Positions 23,535 to 32,849 of a stretch of 64,000 nucleotides of DNA are shown here, piece after piece. Each line of letters starts with the position of its first letter. Position 1 is the first letter of the stretch. A model generated the notes under the pieces. The model was not told where the DNA came from, did no database searches, and worked only from the letters and a program-made list of their open reading frames with translations. Source of the stretch: Cinclus cinclus (lineage: Eukaryota; Chordata; Aves; Passeriformes; Cinclidae); assembly GCF_963662255.1 (NCBI RefSeq), contig NC_085071.1:4304701-4368700 (forward strand), in the 5' to 3' direction. The translations under genes and the position numbers were made by a program.

Positions 23535-26500
23535 CTGGAACACAGCCCGTCAGCACCCTTTGAGCTTCCTTCTTTTTCCCCTCCTACTCCAACTTGCTGC
23601 TGCCAGTGACTTTCCATAACAGTATCATGGATTTTACCAGGAAAAGGTGCAAAAGTTTGTCCCTCGGAAATCCCCCAGTACCACTCATATCCTGCTGAGC
23701 AATTCCCAGTTACCCCAGTATAGCCTGGCCATACACATCTACTCATCCCCATTCAACATGATGACCAATAGCCCTAAAGAGATCTTGCAATGTTAAGAAA
23801 CATTATGGAAGGTAAATTTCCCTTAGCAAGGCAATTTTTTCCTGTCAATACATAGAGGAAATCACTGGGGCGGGACTCAGAATTGCTGACTGGTGTGCAC
23901 AGGCTGCTTTTCCAGCATACTCTTGTGCCTGACAAGCAGCACAGGCTGAAGAGGAACACCTACCAAGCTTGCTCAGTTAGTCCTGCTTCCAGCTTTTCCC
24001 AACACTTGTACTAAAAGGTACTCACCCAACTCAAACAATACATCTGCTTTGGGAACACTGCTGAGCTCCAAAAATTCCTTGATTTTCTTTAGACGCCTGG
24101 AAAATGGTAAATCTTCAAACCCCAGCCTGCAAAGAGAGAATGCAATGAAGAGGAGAGAATGTGAAGAGCCAGAACAAACCACCACAGCAGGGCTGGGGCT
24201 TTTCCCAAGCTACTCACGCTCGGGCATCACTGAGAGACTTGTCATCTGCCTCCACGTGCTCCATGTGGCTGATGAGTTGCTCCAGGAAGGTTTCCCTGCT
24301 GAGCCCTTCCTGCAGTGCCAGGTGCACAGCCAGGGCCTGCAGGATGGCCCCATTGTAGCCCAGGGAGTTGGCATGGGTCAGCTCCGCGCTCAGCTTCGCA
24401 AACTGCCAGAGAAACCCCGGTGACAGCAAAGCTTCCTGGGACACTCCCCTGGTGGCAGGGACACCCAGAGAAGCCCAGAATTTCCATTACCTTCTTGACA
24501 TCCTGGATGTCAGAGTAGACGAGGGAGATGCCAGCCACCCTCATGGCCCCACCATTCCCGTAGGAGCCCTTCCCATTGAACTGGGCTTTCGCAGGCTCAA
24601 ACACATCGTTGCACTTGGGGCTCAGGAGCTTCTTGAAGACATTGACCACAGCCATCCCATAGCCCCTATTGGGCTCCTTCTTGTACTCCTCAGCAAACCT
24701 GGTGTGGGCAGGGGGGAAAACACCGGGGGGGGGGGGGGGGGGAGTTGGTCTGTTACTGGGGCTTGTGATTGGATGAAGCCTCTTGCTGAAGTGAATTAAT
24801 AACACACACGTAAATCAGTGACAATCAGGGCTCAGTGGTTCAGTTCTGCAGGGAAACAATTCCCAAAGAACAGTGTGAAAGAAGGATGTATAAACTTCAC
24901 CTTCCATAACCCACTTGTCTCCCTCTCAACTCTGCCTCAAAATAGAAGCAAACTAGAAACATTTCTGTGGGTCACAACCACAAGTAAAGTCTTTTGTTCA
25001 AGTTCAATGGAAGAGTTTTCTAAACAAAGAAATGCTTTCCCTTAAGTGGAACCAAATGCTCTCAGGGCTGGGGATTCAACAGGGAAATGGATCATAAACA
25101 GAGTCAAGCTGAGCTCACTCCTATTCCCACACTAAATTAAGGGCAGTACAAACACAAAAAGCAACAAATAAACATGAAACAAAATGCTTCTGGAATCTCC
25201 AAGCATTCTCCCTCCCAAAGGTGAACACACACAAGGTTGACACACAGCAGCCCTGCCCTGTCAAGGCAGCTTCAGACTCCACACTGCAGCTGATGCTGCT
25301 GCACAGTCCAAAGCACGACAAAGCAACAACAAACTAAAGGATTAACCACCTCTTTCCTAACTTTTCCCCTCCAAAAACTAGCAATTAAAAGTAGAATTAG
25401 TCTGCCTTAGCTCCTGTCCCCTTCCAGAGACAGTCACAGTGATGGTTACACCTTCCTTACCTCTTGGCCATGTCAACCTCATCGAACTCCTGCCTGGCCA
25501 GCAGTGACTGCACCACAGACCTGCTCATGGCCGTGTCATCCGTGTACGGCAGCGACTCTGCAACGGGAGGGCACAGAGTGACACCAGCAGCCACAGACAA
25601 ACTGCTCCTGCCCTTTGCCAGCACCACCCTCATCTCCAAGGCCTGACTGTCACAAGTTGCCTGGAACAGCTGTGACTGCCCCTGGATCCCTGGAAGTGTC
25701 CAAGGCCAGGTGGACAGGGCTTGGAGAATCCTGGGACAGTGGGAGGTGTCCCTGCCCATAGCAAGGGGTGAAACTGGATGATTTTTAAGGTGCCTTCCAA
25801 CCCAAACCTGTCTGGAATTTAAGTTCCCTGGCACTCTGTGGTCGACACTGCCATCCATGGTTGTCAGAGCAAGGAGACACAGCCAGGGAGCTGCATCCAC
25901 AATTATAATGGCACAGAATATACTTCAAGATCAGTAAGAGCCAGGAGAAGATGTCTGACATCCAGAGACATATATGGACAACAGAATAAGGCCAACACAG
26001 AATCACAGATGTCCAGGATGGTTTGGGTTGGAAGGGACCTTAAAGCCCATCCTGTTCCACTCCCTGCCACAGGCAGGGACACCTTCCACTATCCCACATT
26101 GCTCCAAGCATCATCCAATCTGGTCTTGGACACTTCCACAGATGGGGAAACCACACCTTCTCTGGGGTACCGATGCCAGGACTTCACCATCCTCATGCAA
26201 AAAAATTCCTTCCCAATATCCCATCTAACCCTGCTGTCTAGCAGTGGGAAACCAGTCCCCATGTCCTGTCACTCCAGGCCTTTGTCAATAGCCTCCATCT
26301 TTCCTGCAGATTCCCCTCAGGCACTGGAAGGCTACAATCACTTCCTGAGAGTTAAATAACAACTCTGTTCTCTCAGTCTTCTCTTCCTCAAGTTTTGGTA
26401 CCTCTGCTCCCTGCTGACACCGCAGCACTGCCATATCAATTCACAGCACGCTCCACCTCAACTCCCTGGAGTTAAGAGCAGCATGGGCTAAGCAGAGCAA

Positions 26501-27123
26501 ACCACAGGTCCCTCTGCATCAGCGTCCCTATGGCATCCCGAGGGAATCAGGAATGGGTGTTGAACCCCCACAGCAAAGGGGCACAGGACAGAGAAGCGCA
26601 GGAGACAGCCACGGCAGTCACAGCGGAGATGCCCCACAACAGGTGAGGGGTAAGGACTGGGGGCACCCACGTTTAACAGAGCAGAGGGGTTGGGGATTCT
26701 GCTAGCTGGGCACACCTCAAAGCCCAGTCCTAGGGGTGCGGAGGGAATGGGACACAAACACCCCCAAGCCCAGTCCTGGGGAGTGCTGGGGTCTGACCCG
26801 AGTCTCTGGGGTGCCGAGGGTGGTGCACAGCGGGGTGCGTGAAGTGGGGAACCAGGGGGCATTCCCCGCTCCCCGCCGCACTCCCCTCACGCACCTCCAC
26901 GTGCGCTCCCCGCCGCCTCCCCTCCCTCCTCAGGCGGCGCCGGTTCCAGCCCTTTGAGGAAACTCAGCAGCTCCGGCAGCTTCACGACGCTCCTGCCTTC
27001 GAAAACAGCTCCCAGACAATCTCCCAACAACGCCCCGGCCAAGCAGCCCCGGAACCGAGCGGGGCCAGGCCGGGGACGAGCCGGGAGCCGCCCCGGCACC
27101 GAGGCCGGACCCGCCGCCGCCAT
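23242..27123 (-). CDS. ADPRS: ADP-ribosylserine hydrolase ARH3, complete
   Basis: Mg2+-dependent enzyme that removes serine-linked ADP-ribose and degrades poly(ADP-ribose) after DNA damage; the family acts in nucleus, cytosol and mitochondria. Six exons join to 1113 nt (370 aa plus TGA; human about 363). Visible: the RFRGCLAGALLGDCLG N-terminus, catalytic flap Glu42 in VFEG, metal ligands T82-D83-D84 in YTDDTAM, the GKGSYGNGGAMR loop, and D320/D322/T323 in GGDTDTIATMAGA. These positions match the ARH3 active site as known. The ATG at 27121-27123 has a good context (AAGATGG) and begins MAAAG. The Arg/Pro-rich first 25 residues could aid mitochondrial import (inference). It lies head-to-tail behind TEKT2. 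All splice junctions are GT-AG and frames agree. Confidence 0.97.
24026..24126 (-). CDS. ADPRS: ADPRS coding exon 5
   Basis: Acceptor ctctctttgcag, donor TTG G|gtgagt. Encodes residues 240-274 (LGFEDLPFSRRLKKIKEFLE region), the most variable part of the enzyme. Confidence 0.95.
24218..24402 (-). CDS. ADPRS: ADPRS coding exon 4
   Basis: Acceptor tttctctggcag, donor CGA GC|gtgagt. Encodes residues 179-240 with LTHANSLGYNGAILQALAVH; the His of this stretch corresponds to the ADP-ribose contacting His of ARH3. Confidence 0.96.
24491..24698 (-). CDS. ADPRS: ADPRS coding exon 3
   Basis: Acceptor ctgcccacaccag, donor AAG AAG|gtaatgg. Encodes residues 109-178, including NRGYGMAVVNVFKKLL and the substrate loop GKGSYGNGGAMR. 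Its polypyrimidine tract includes a C18 run on the sense strand. Confidence 0.96.
24725..24742. repeat. 18-base G homopolymer
   Basis: Uninterrupted G18 on the plus strand, so C18 on the ADPRS sense strand, 27-44 nt upstream of ADPRS exon 3. It is likely to vary in length and is a possible assembly error site. Confidence 0.9.
25461..25557 (-). CDS. ADPRS: ADPRS coding exon 2
   Basis: Acceptor cccgttgcag and donor AAG AG|gtaagg. Encodes residues 77-109 with the TDD metal-binding triad and AMSRSVVQSLLA. Confidence 0.96.
25662..25822 (+). mobile_element. CR1 LINE 3' fragment in ADPRS intron 1
   Basis: Carries the CR1 3' core: CCTGGAAGTGTCCAAGGCC, GGGAGGTGTCCCTGCCCAT, GATGATTTTTAAGGTGCC and CCAACCCAAACC. 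Plus orientation, antisense to ADPRS. It faces a minus-oriented CR1 about 200 bp to the right. Confidence 0.9.
25990..26330 (-). mobile_element. CR1 LINE 3' fragment in ADPRS intron 1
   Basis: The plus strand reads as the reverse complement of CR1: ACAGAATCACAG, GGTTTGGGTTGGAAGGGACC, CAGGGACACCTTCCACTATCC, GGTCTTGGACACTTCCA, AACCCTGCTGTCTAGCAG. It is the longer of the two copies in this intron and sits in the ADPRS sense orientation. Confidence 0.92.
26895..27123 (-). CDS. ADPRS: ADPRS coding exon 1
   Basis: Encodes residues 1-76 plus the first base of Glu77, including the GDCLG motif and flap Glu42. Donor is GGA G|gtgcgtgag. It is very GC-rich and part of a CpG-dense promoter block. Confidence 0.93.
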
Positions 27124-27146
27124 CTTGCCGCGCGCGGCGCCTTCTT

Positions 27147-27226
27147 CCTCCGGGCCGCTAGGGGGGCAGTGTGCACCGCAGTACCGAAGGCGCTTCCGCG
27201 AACACTGCCCCCTAGCGGCCCGGAGG
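27147..27226. repeat. Near-perfect inverted repeat with CTCF-like cores
   Basis: Left arm 27147-27172 (26 nt) and right arm 27202-27226 (25 nt) are reverse complements except for one extra G in the left arm, around a 29-nt spacer. Each arm contains CCGCTAG followed by a G run and GCAGT. The right arm read on the minus strand (CCGCTAGGGGGCAGT) fits the CTCF consensus CCASYAGRKGGCRSY at all but one position. The left arm has one G too many for that spacing. It sits 24-103 nt before the ADPRS ATG. Confidence 0.85.
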
Positions 27227-27321
27227 ACCGAGGTGCCGGCAGCACACACGCGCCTTTCCCTTAATCCCTCCTGAAATCCAGCTGGATTTAATCACCGCGG
27301 ATGACAGCTGGGGACAGGCCC

Positions 27322-27327
27322 TTTATT
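27322..27327 (-). terminator. Candidate TEKT2 poly(A) signal
   Basis: AATAAA on the minus strand, 179 nt after the TEKT2 stop codon. It is the only canonical hexamer between TEKT2 and ADPRS. TEKT2's 3' UTR would therefore be about 200 nt. Confidence 0.65.
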
Positions 27328-27505
27328 GTTTATAAATCTCCTCGGAGCGCGGGAGGCTGTAAACATCATCCAAGGACCAGACGGTTATAAAACAAACTAG
27401 GAGGAGAATTCCATTCTCCCCAAACACGACACAGATGTCGCTTTTCCTCGCTACGGAACTGAATCACCGGGAGTTTTCCCCCGCGCTTGCACAATTCCTG
27501 GCGTG

Positions 27506-27707
27506 CTAAGCCAGCTCCAGCTGACTGTTCCTCGGCAGGTTCCTGGTGCGGTTGACAGCGTCGACCTCTGGCTCAAACTTCTCCACGGGGACCACGAGTT
27601 TTTTCTGGGTATCCATGCACTTGTTGTCCAGCTGCAGAGAATTGGTTTTGTAGCCAATATCGGTCTGAATGCGGTGAAGTTGTCGGTAAAGAGCATCCAA
27701 GGCATCC
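27506..27707 (-). CDS. TEKT2: TEKT2 last coding exon
   Basis: Acceptor ctcattcccag. Encodes residues 360-426 (DALDALYRQLHRIQTD to SQLELA) and stop TAG at 27506-27508. Confidence 0.96.
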
Positions 27708-30700
27708 CTGGGAATGAGCAGAAGAGACAGGAGTTGGGATCAAATGCTGCGTTATTTCCCAGGAATAGGCTCCCCGTGGAATGGTCACAGCCCTAACCCT
27801 GCCAGAGCTCAAGGAACATTTGGAAAATGCTCTCAAGCACAGGGTGGGATTGTTGGGGTGCCCTGTGTACGGCCAGGAGTTGGTCTCAATGATTCTTGTG
27901 TGTCTCTCCCAACTCATGATATTCCATGATTTTAAACAGGACAGGAAACACCCAACTTCCCACTTTCTGGCAGAGTTTGGCCCTGTACAAAGAGCAAACT
28001 CATCAGATACTCATTGTTTGGGGCAGTGAATAGCGAGCCCACACACTGCTCTGGGAGGGCAGCAAGAGATGTGCACCTGTGGAGCTGCCAGCCCACAGCA
28101 GCACTTCTGTTCTTTCCTTGTCACTCTTTTTTTTCCCTTTTGGAATAGTCAGGGCCTGGATGAATTCAGACTCAAGCAAGTGCTGTGGGAGCCCCATTCT
28201 CCTCCCAGCACAGACCCCTTGTGCCTGCACCCTGCACCCACCAAGCCCAAACACTGCTGCCCATCATGAGCCCGAGTACCACGAGCACCAAAAGGCAGGT
28301 GCTGGAGGTGTGCCCAGAGCAGGGACACACAGAGCCACATCCCCTCAGGGCAGTGCTGGGCACTGCTGGACACTCACTGCGACTCTGTCCTCTTCTGCTG
28401 GAGTGCATGGATTGTCCCCTCCAGCTGCTGGACCTCCTCTGTCAATCCATACTGAGCCTGCAGGGAGGAGGGGACAGCACTTAACAGGGCTTTGCCAAAG
28501 GCCACACTTCCCTCATTTCCCTCTGCCCCAGCTCTGACATTATTTCCTTGCTTTGCTATGTCACTGTAGGATCCATTGTTCAGCTGCTCCAAAACTCATC
28601 CACGTTTTTCAGAGCCCCCTTCCTGGTCAGTTCCCTGCAGGGACCAGGCCAGGTGAGGTACCTGATCCCGGCAGAGCTCCATGTGGGGCCGGTAGGTGCG
28701 CGTCTCCAGGCGGGTGTGAGCCACTTTCAGATCCAGTGTTCTCTTCCGGATATCTTCCTCCAACTGCCGGATCTCCTCCTCCATTTCAGCAATTTCCTCC
28801 AAGGTCTAAGGATAGACATGTGTCATGAGGGACAACCCGAGATACACGCTGGGAAACTACCCCCATGTCTCTGGGAATTTTGCTGTGCTGGGGACAGATT
28901 TTACTCAAGGGCTTCTGAGGATTGAATCCTCTGCTTCCACATGGACCAGGATGGTGCTGCTGAGACAAGGGGTGAAATAAAAAGTCCGAAACCTGGCAGT
29001 GCTGCCAAGCAGTGCTAGAGAAGCAATTCTGAGAGGTGGGATACTGCTGGGATCGTATGTGTGCCACTGAACAGCAAACATGTGGAAACTACGAGTATTG
29101 GCTGAGTTGCTTTCCATGTAACAAACTGCCTTTGGGATTCCATCCCAGCCAGGGTTGTTGTAGTTGATGACCAAAGAAACAACACTTACGTTCTGCTCCT
29201 GCCATCTCAGCTCATTAAGGGCTCCTTCCATATCTCTCATCCTCTTCCTCAGCGCAAACTCTGTAGCTATACGCTGAGCATCCAGCTCATTGTTTGTCTG
29301 AGGAGAGAACAGCTCCAGTCACACATGGCTGCAAGGTGTCTGTGTCCCCCCTGAAGCTGTGCCTGGAAGGTTGAGACAAACCCAGTAGCAAAACCAGTTG
29401 GGTTTGGCTGCTGCCACATGTGTGCAGGTCACACTGCCCCAGTAGCCAAAAGGCAGGGATCAATGGACAGGCACGCGTCCTCCTGCTTGCTGAGACTGCT
29501 GCAAGCTCTGCAGTATAACCAAGCTCCTACTTGTACCAGGAGGACAGCTGCTCCCAAACAAATCCAGAGACTTGCCTACTACTCTCCCACACCAAATCCA
29601 GGATGGCACCACAGATTCTGGGCCAAGGGAGCAGTTTACCTGGGCAATGGTAAGTGTGATTGCTCCTCGGAGATCCACTGAGGCTTTCATTTCTGCCTCG
29701 GCACGCTCCTTGTTGCGCTGGCTGTTCTGCTCCCACTCACTAAGTGCAGTTGTTCTGTGAACAAATCAGTTACAAAAATAAATTGCAAGATATTTTAAGG
29801 GAACCACCTGCTGCAGGCCAGAATGGCAGCACAAAATGATTCTGGAAAGCTGGAGGTCACATCTTGCCTGATCTCCTCAGAGACTGAATCTCACCAGGCC
29901 CAACATCTGCTCCACCCAGGGACACATCCAAACCATGGAAGATAATGCCAGGCAAGTGAAAATGCTCAGCAGGTCCCCCTGAGCTGTGCCAGAGGTCACA
30001 CCACACTGCTGAGTGTCACCTACAGCAAAGCAGGAGGGAGGCAGGGCACCTGACCCTCACTGGGTTTGTGGAGGAAATTTAGCTCTCTCTCAAAAGTCTG
30101 TGGCTTCTCCATGCCACAGCCAGCTTCTGTTCTGAGCTCTCTCCAAACCTGTACCCATCAAGCCCGGACACAGCATGGAAGGAAAAAGCATTCCAGGGCT
30201 CAGGGCAGATTTGGCCACACAAGGACAGATTCTTTCCTTACCCATCTGGGATCCGTGTTGGGTTGACCTTGAAGGAGATGCTGCCAGAGGTGGGATTGAA
30301 GGACACGCACTGCCGATCGAGTTCCAAAGCTTCCACCTTGTGCCTGTGGTCACAGCTCAGCTGCTGACGAGCTTCCTTTAAGAGGCTGTGGAGAGCCAGG
30401 CTGAAGTCAGCAGGGAGCAGGCCCAGGTCAGGGGCAGCTCACAATTCCCAAAGCCTTCATCACCACGTCAGTCATCTCTGTGAAATTAATTATGAGCTCC
30501 CACCCTCCCAGCACTGCCTGCCTGGCTGCCCTGGGCTCTGTGCTGGAGAACGGAGCTGCAAAGGATTCCCACAGAGTATCAGTGCCTGAGAGCTTTAATA
30601 TCTTGTGGCCACTGATTACTAAACCAAGGCAGGTGTCACAAGAGATCTAGGACAAAATTTCCAAAGGGTGCTTGTGAAGTCTCCCTTGACAAACCCTTCC

Positions 30701-32376
30701 CTGCCAAACCCCAGACCTTGATAATCATTCAGGGTTCCTGTGTGGTTCCCTGCCTCCCTGCCCATCTCAGTGTGGCATTAGAGGCACAAGTATCTGGGGC
30801 CAAGCAAGAAGAGCAGGATCACTGGCCAAAAGCTGTCACTCCTCACCAAAGCTGTTTGAAGGTGTCATCCACTCGCTGCTGCAGCTCTTTTTTGGTTTTC
30901 TCAATCACCTTCACCTCTCTGAGTAGCTCCTCTTCCACAGGATCCCTCACCACATCGATGTCACGACGGCTCTCACGGAACGTCAGGCACTCAATGGCAA
31001 CATCCAAACACAAGTTCTTTGCCTGGAGGGCATTTTCTGCTGCTTCCTTCATCTAGAAAAAACAATCAACCAGGTGTGGGGGGGACCTTTTAGGGATAGG
31101 AGAGAGAAAGGAAGGGGAACCCACCCATGCCATCATTAAGAGTGACTCATACTGTCTTTGCAGTACTGAAACCTTTCATCAAGTCTGGAATAAAAACTGC
31201 CAAAGCCAAACACCTTAGTACTCTACACCTGCCATTTGCATTGAAAATCACACCTTGCTGTGGGTTAACAACTCCAGAAGCAGCAGCAGCCTCTGGATTT
31301 GGAACTTACATATCAGATATTTCCCACCACTATTCTCTATTTAAACCCCGAAATTTTTGAAGGGTGGTGTTAACATATTTCTTATTATCCTTCAGAGGAT
31401 AATCTATAAAAAGTCCAAACAACAAAATCCACACAGAAATCCAAACAGGAGCATGCAATATGCAGCTGCATGACATGGCTTGGCTCAGCCAAGAACACAC
31501 TGGTTTGTTTTCCAGGAAGTCATTCCATCAAGTATGGATTTCAGTAAAAAATACACACACACACACACACATATATATATATGTATATATATATAGTGAG
31601 AAGCCCCCCTTGAACTCCAGATGTGCTTGCCCATCGCACAAGACAAGCCTCAGTTATTTCACATCCCATGTTCAGAGTGTAAGTTCATTTCCAGCCATCT
31701 GCCTTCCCAACATACTTTAGTTAAGGCATCAATTTCCAAATCTATGTCTGTGAGGCATCTGGCCAGGGTCTCTCTCCATCTGTCCACGCTGGTGATACGA
31801 TCTTTGAGGTGGGTTCGACTCTTGTGCTCATCCCATCTTGCCTGGAGTTAGAGAGAAATCCCATTAATCTTTTTAAAATTGTAGTTGTGACTCTTGCTGA
31901 AGCCTTTCCCCATTTTCAGGACTGACTGAGCCTTTCACAGGAATACAACACGTTGCCATTTGGAATCACAGTCATTTACACAAATGAAGAGCACAGAGAA
32001 CAACATGAGTGGCAGTGAACGTGAGAAACACACGCAGGGATTTTGTGACAGTACAGATTGCAGGTGGGTTTACAGGGAGCAAATGTCCATATTTAGAATG
32101 TTCTAGACAGGTAAAGCCCTTTATTCCCTCATCCATACACCTAAATCTAGACACTCTCCCCAGCTCTTCAGCCCACTACCCTGACAAACCTGTGAGCAGC
32201 CCCCGTGGCAGAGGGCTCACCTGGTTGCCGGTTTCATTGCGGAGAGCTTGTCCTTCCTGCCGGATATGATGGGAATTGTAACGCTGCTGTTCCGCGTCGG
32301 CCGAGATGAGGAGGGAGTTGTTCTGCCAGTCTGGCAAGGTGAAGCGCTGGCCTGCCTTTACACTAAGGGAGGCCAT
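27506..32376 (-). CDS. TEKT2: Tektin-2, complete coding region
   Basis: Coiled-coil filament protein of ciliary and sperm axonemes, lying inside doublet microtubules. Nine coding exons join to 1281 nt (426 aa plus TAG; human 430). Recognised by segments such as FTLPDWQNNSLL near the N-terminus, QAKNLCLDVAIECLTFRESR in the first helix, AEAEMKASVDLRGAITLTIA, and the C-terminus NSQLELA. Long Glu/Lys/Arg-rich heptad-like helices fill the protein. The tektin signature nonapeptide, usually RPNVELCRD, reads RPHMELCRD at residues 324-332. The start ATG (32374-32376) lies 4 nt after an acceptor, so exon 1 is untranslated and upstream. TEKT1, 3, 4 and 5 are excluded by sequence and by synteny with ADPRS and AGO3. 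Confidence 0.97.
27773..27945 (+). mobile_element. CR1 LINE 3' fragment in TEKT2 last intron
   Basis: Shows CR1 hallmarks: GCCAGAGCTCAAGGAACATTTGG, AGGGTGGGATTGTTGGGGTG, GGTCTCAATGATTCTTGTG, CCAACTCATGATATTCCATGAT. Antisense to TEKT2 and only 66 bp upstream of its last exon. Confidence 0.88.
28378..28457 (-). CDS. TEKT2: TEKT2 coding exon, residues 334-360
   Basis: Acceptor cctccctgcag, donor TCG CA|gtgagt. Encodes AQYGLTEEVQQLEG to RTESQ. Confidence 0.94.
28662..28805 (-). CDS. TEKT2: TEKT2 coding exon, residues 286-333 (signature peptide)
   Basis: Acceptor ctatccttag, donor GAT CAG|gtacct. Encodes an acidic helix (EEIAEMEEEIRQLEED), then the tektin nonapeptide region RPHMELCRD at 28665-28691. 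Confidence 0.96.
29190..29297 (-). CDS. TEKT2: TEKT2 coding exon, residues 250-285
   Basis: Acceptor gttctctcctcag, donor CAG AAC|gtaagt. Encodes TNNELDAQRIATEFALRKR to WQEQN. Confidence 0.95.
29640..29754 (-). CDS. TEKT2: TEKT2 coding exon, residues 211-249
   Basis: Acceptor tttgttcacag, donor GCC CAG|gtaaac. Encodes TTALSEWEQNSQRNKE and the LRGAITLTIAQ stretch. Confidence 0.95.
30242..30385 (-). CDS. TEKT2: TEKT2 coding exon, residues 163-211
   Basis: Acceptor tggctctccacag, donor GAT GG|gtaagg. Encodes LLKEARQQLSCDHRHK to KVNPTRIPDG. Frame agrees with both neighbours. Confidence 0.94.
30847..31052 (-). CDS. TEKT2: TEKT2 coding exon, residues 95-163
   Basis: Acceptor ttttttctag, donor CTT TG|gtgagg. 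Encodes MKEAAENALQAKNLCLD and the strongly conserved ESRRDIDVVRDPVEEEL. Confidence 0.96.
31552..31595. repeat. (AC)n(AT)n microsatellite
   Basis: Compound dinucleotide run of AC then AT/GT units in a TEKT2 intron. Confidence 0.92.
31716..31841 (-). CDS. TEKT2: TEKT2 coding exon, residues 53-94
   Basis: Acceptor tctaactccag and donor AAA|gtatgtt. Encodes ARWDEHKSRTHLKDR through EIDALTK, part of the first coiled coil. Confidence 0.95.
32221..32376 (-). CDS. TEKT2: TEKT2 first coding exon
   Basis: The exon begins at 32380 after gctctctttcag, with 4 nt of 5' UTR (CGAG). It encodes residues 1-52 (MASLSVKAGQRF to GNQ) and ends at CAG|gtgagcc. Confidence 0.94.
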
Positions 32377-32849
32377 CTCGCTGAAAGAGAGCAAAATATT
32401 TATGTGTTTATTCATGGGAATACACCCAAAATGGAGCTGCAGCCAAAAACAACAGAGCTCCTCAGGAGAAAAGCAAAAGCAGCAGCAAGCTGCAACCTGG
32501 CACCTGGCCTAATGCAGACACATGGCCTTAAAATGAGGGAGTACAAGGGCAGGTGATGGGAGCCATCTTCTGCCCTGGGCCAGGGGGAAAAACCCTGTGC
32601 ACCTGTCTCACCTGTCCCTCCCTAGGAACAGAACTGTTTGCAGGGACAAGGAGCTGCTCACAGCACCAGCTTCCATACGGTATTTACTAAATCTGGGCAA
32701 AAACGGCTAAGGACATGACTGATTCTGCTGCGCTACCACTGAAGGCTCAGCCCAGGGCTGTGACCCCAGGGTGCTCCAAGGCTTTGAAGGAACAGCAGTT
32801 TTTAAGCTCATTTTTTACCCAGCACAAGCTGCAAAACCGGCAGAAACTG

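Larger units (their letters stand above)
26830..27260 (-). promoter_or_regulatory. CpG-dense ADPRS promoter and first exon block
   Basis: Very high C+G with frequent CpG over exon 1 and the 140 bp before the start codon, sharply different from the AT-rich flanks. No TATA box is seen. It contains the inverted repeat at 27147-27226. The transcription start probably lies in 27,124-27,300, since the TEKT2 poly(A) signal ends at 27,322. Confidence 0.7.
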
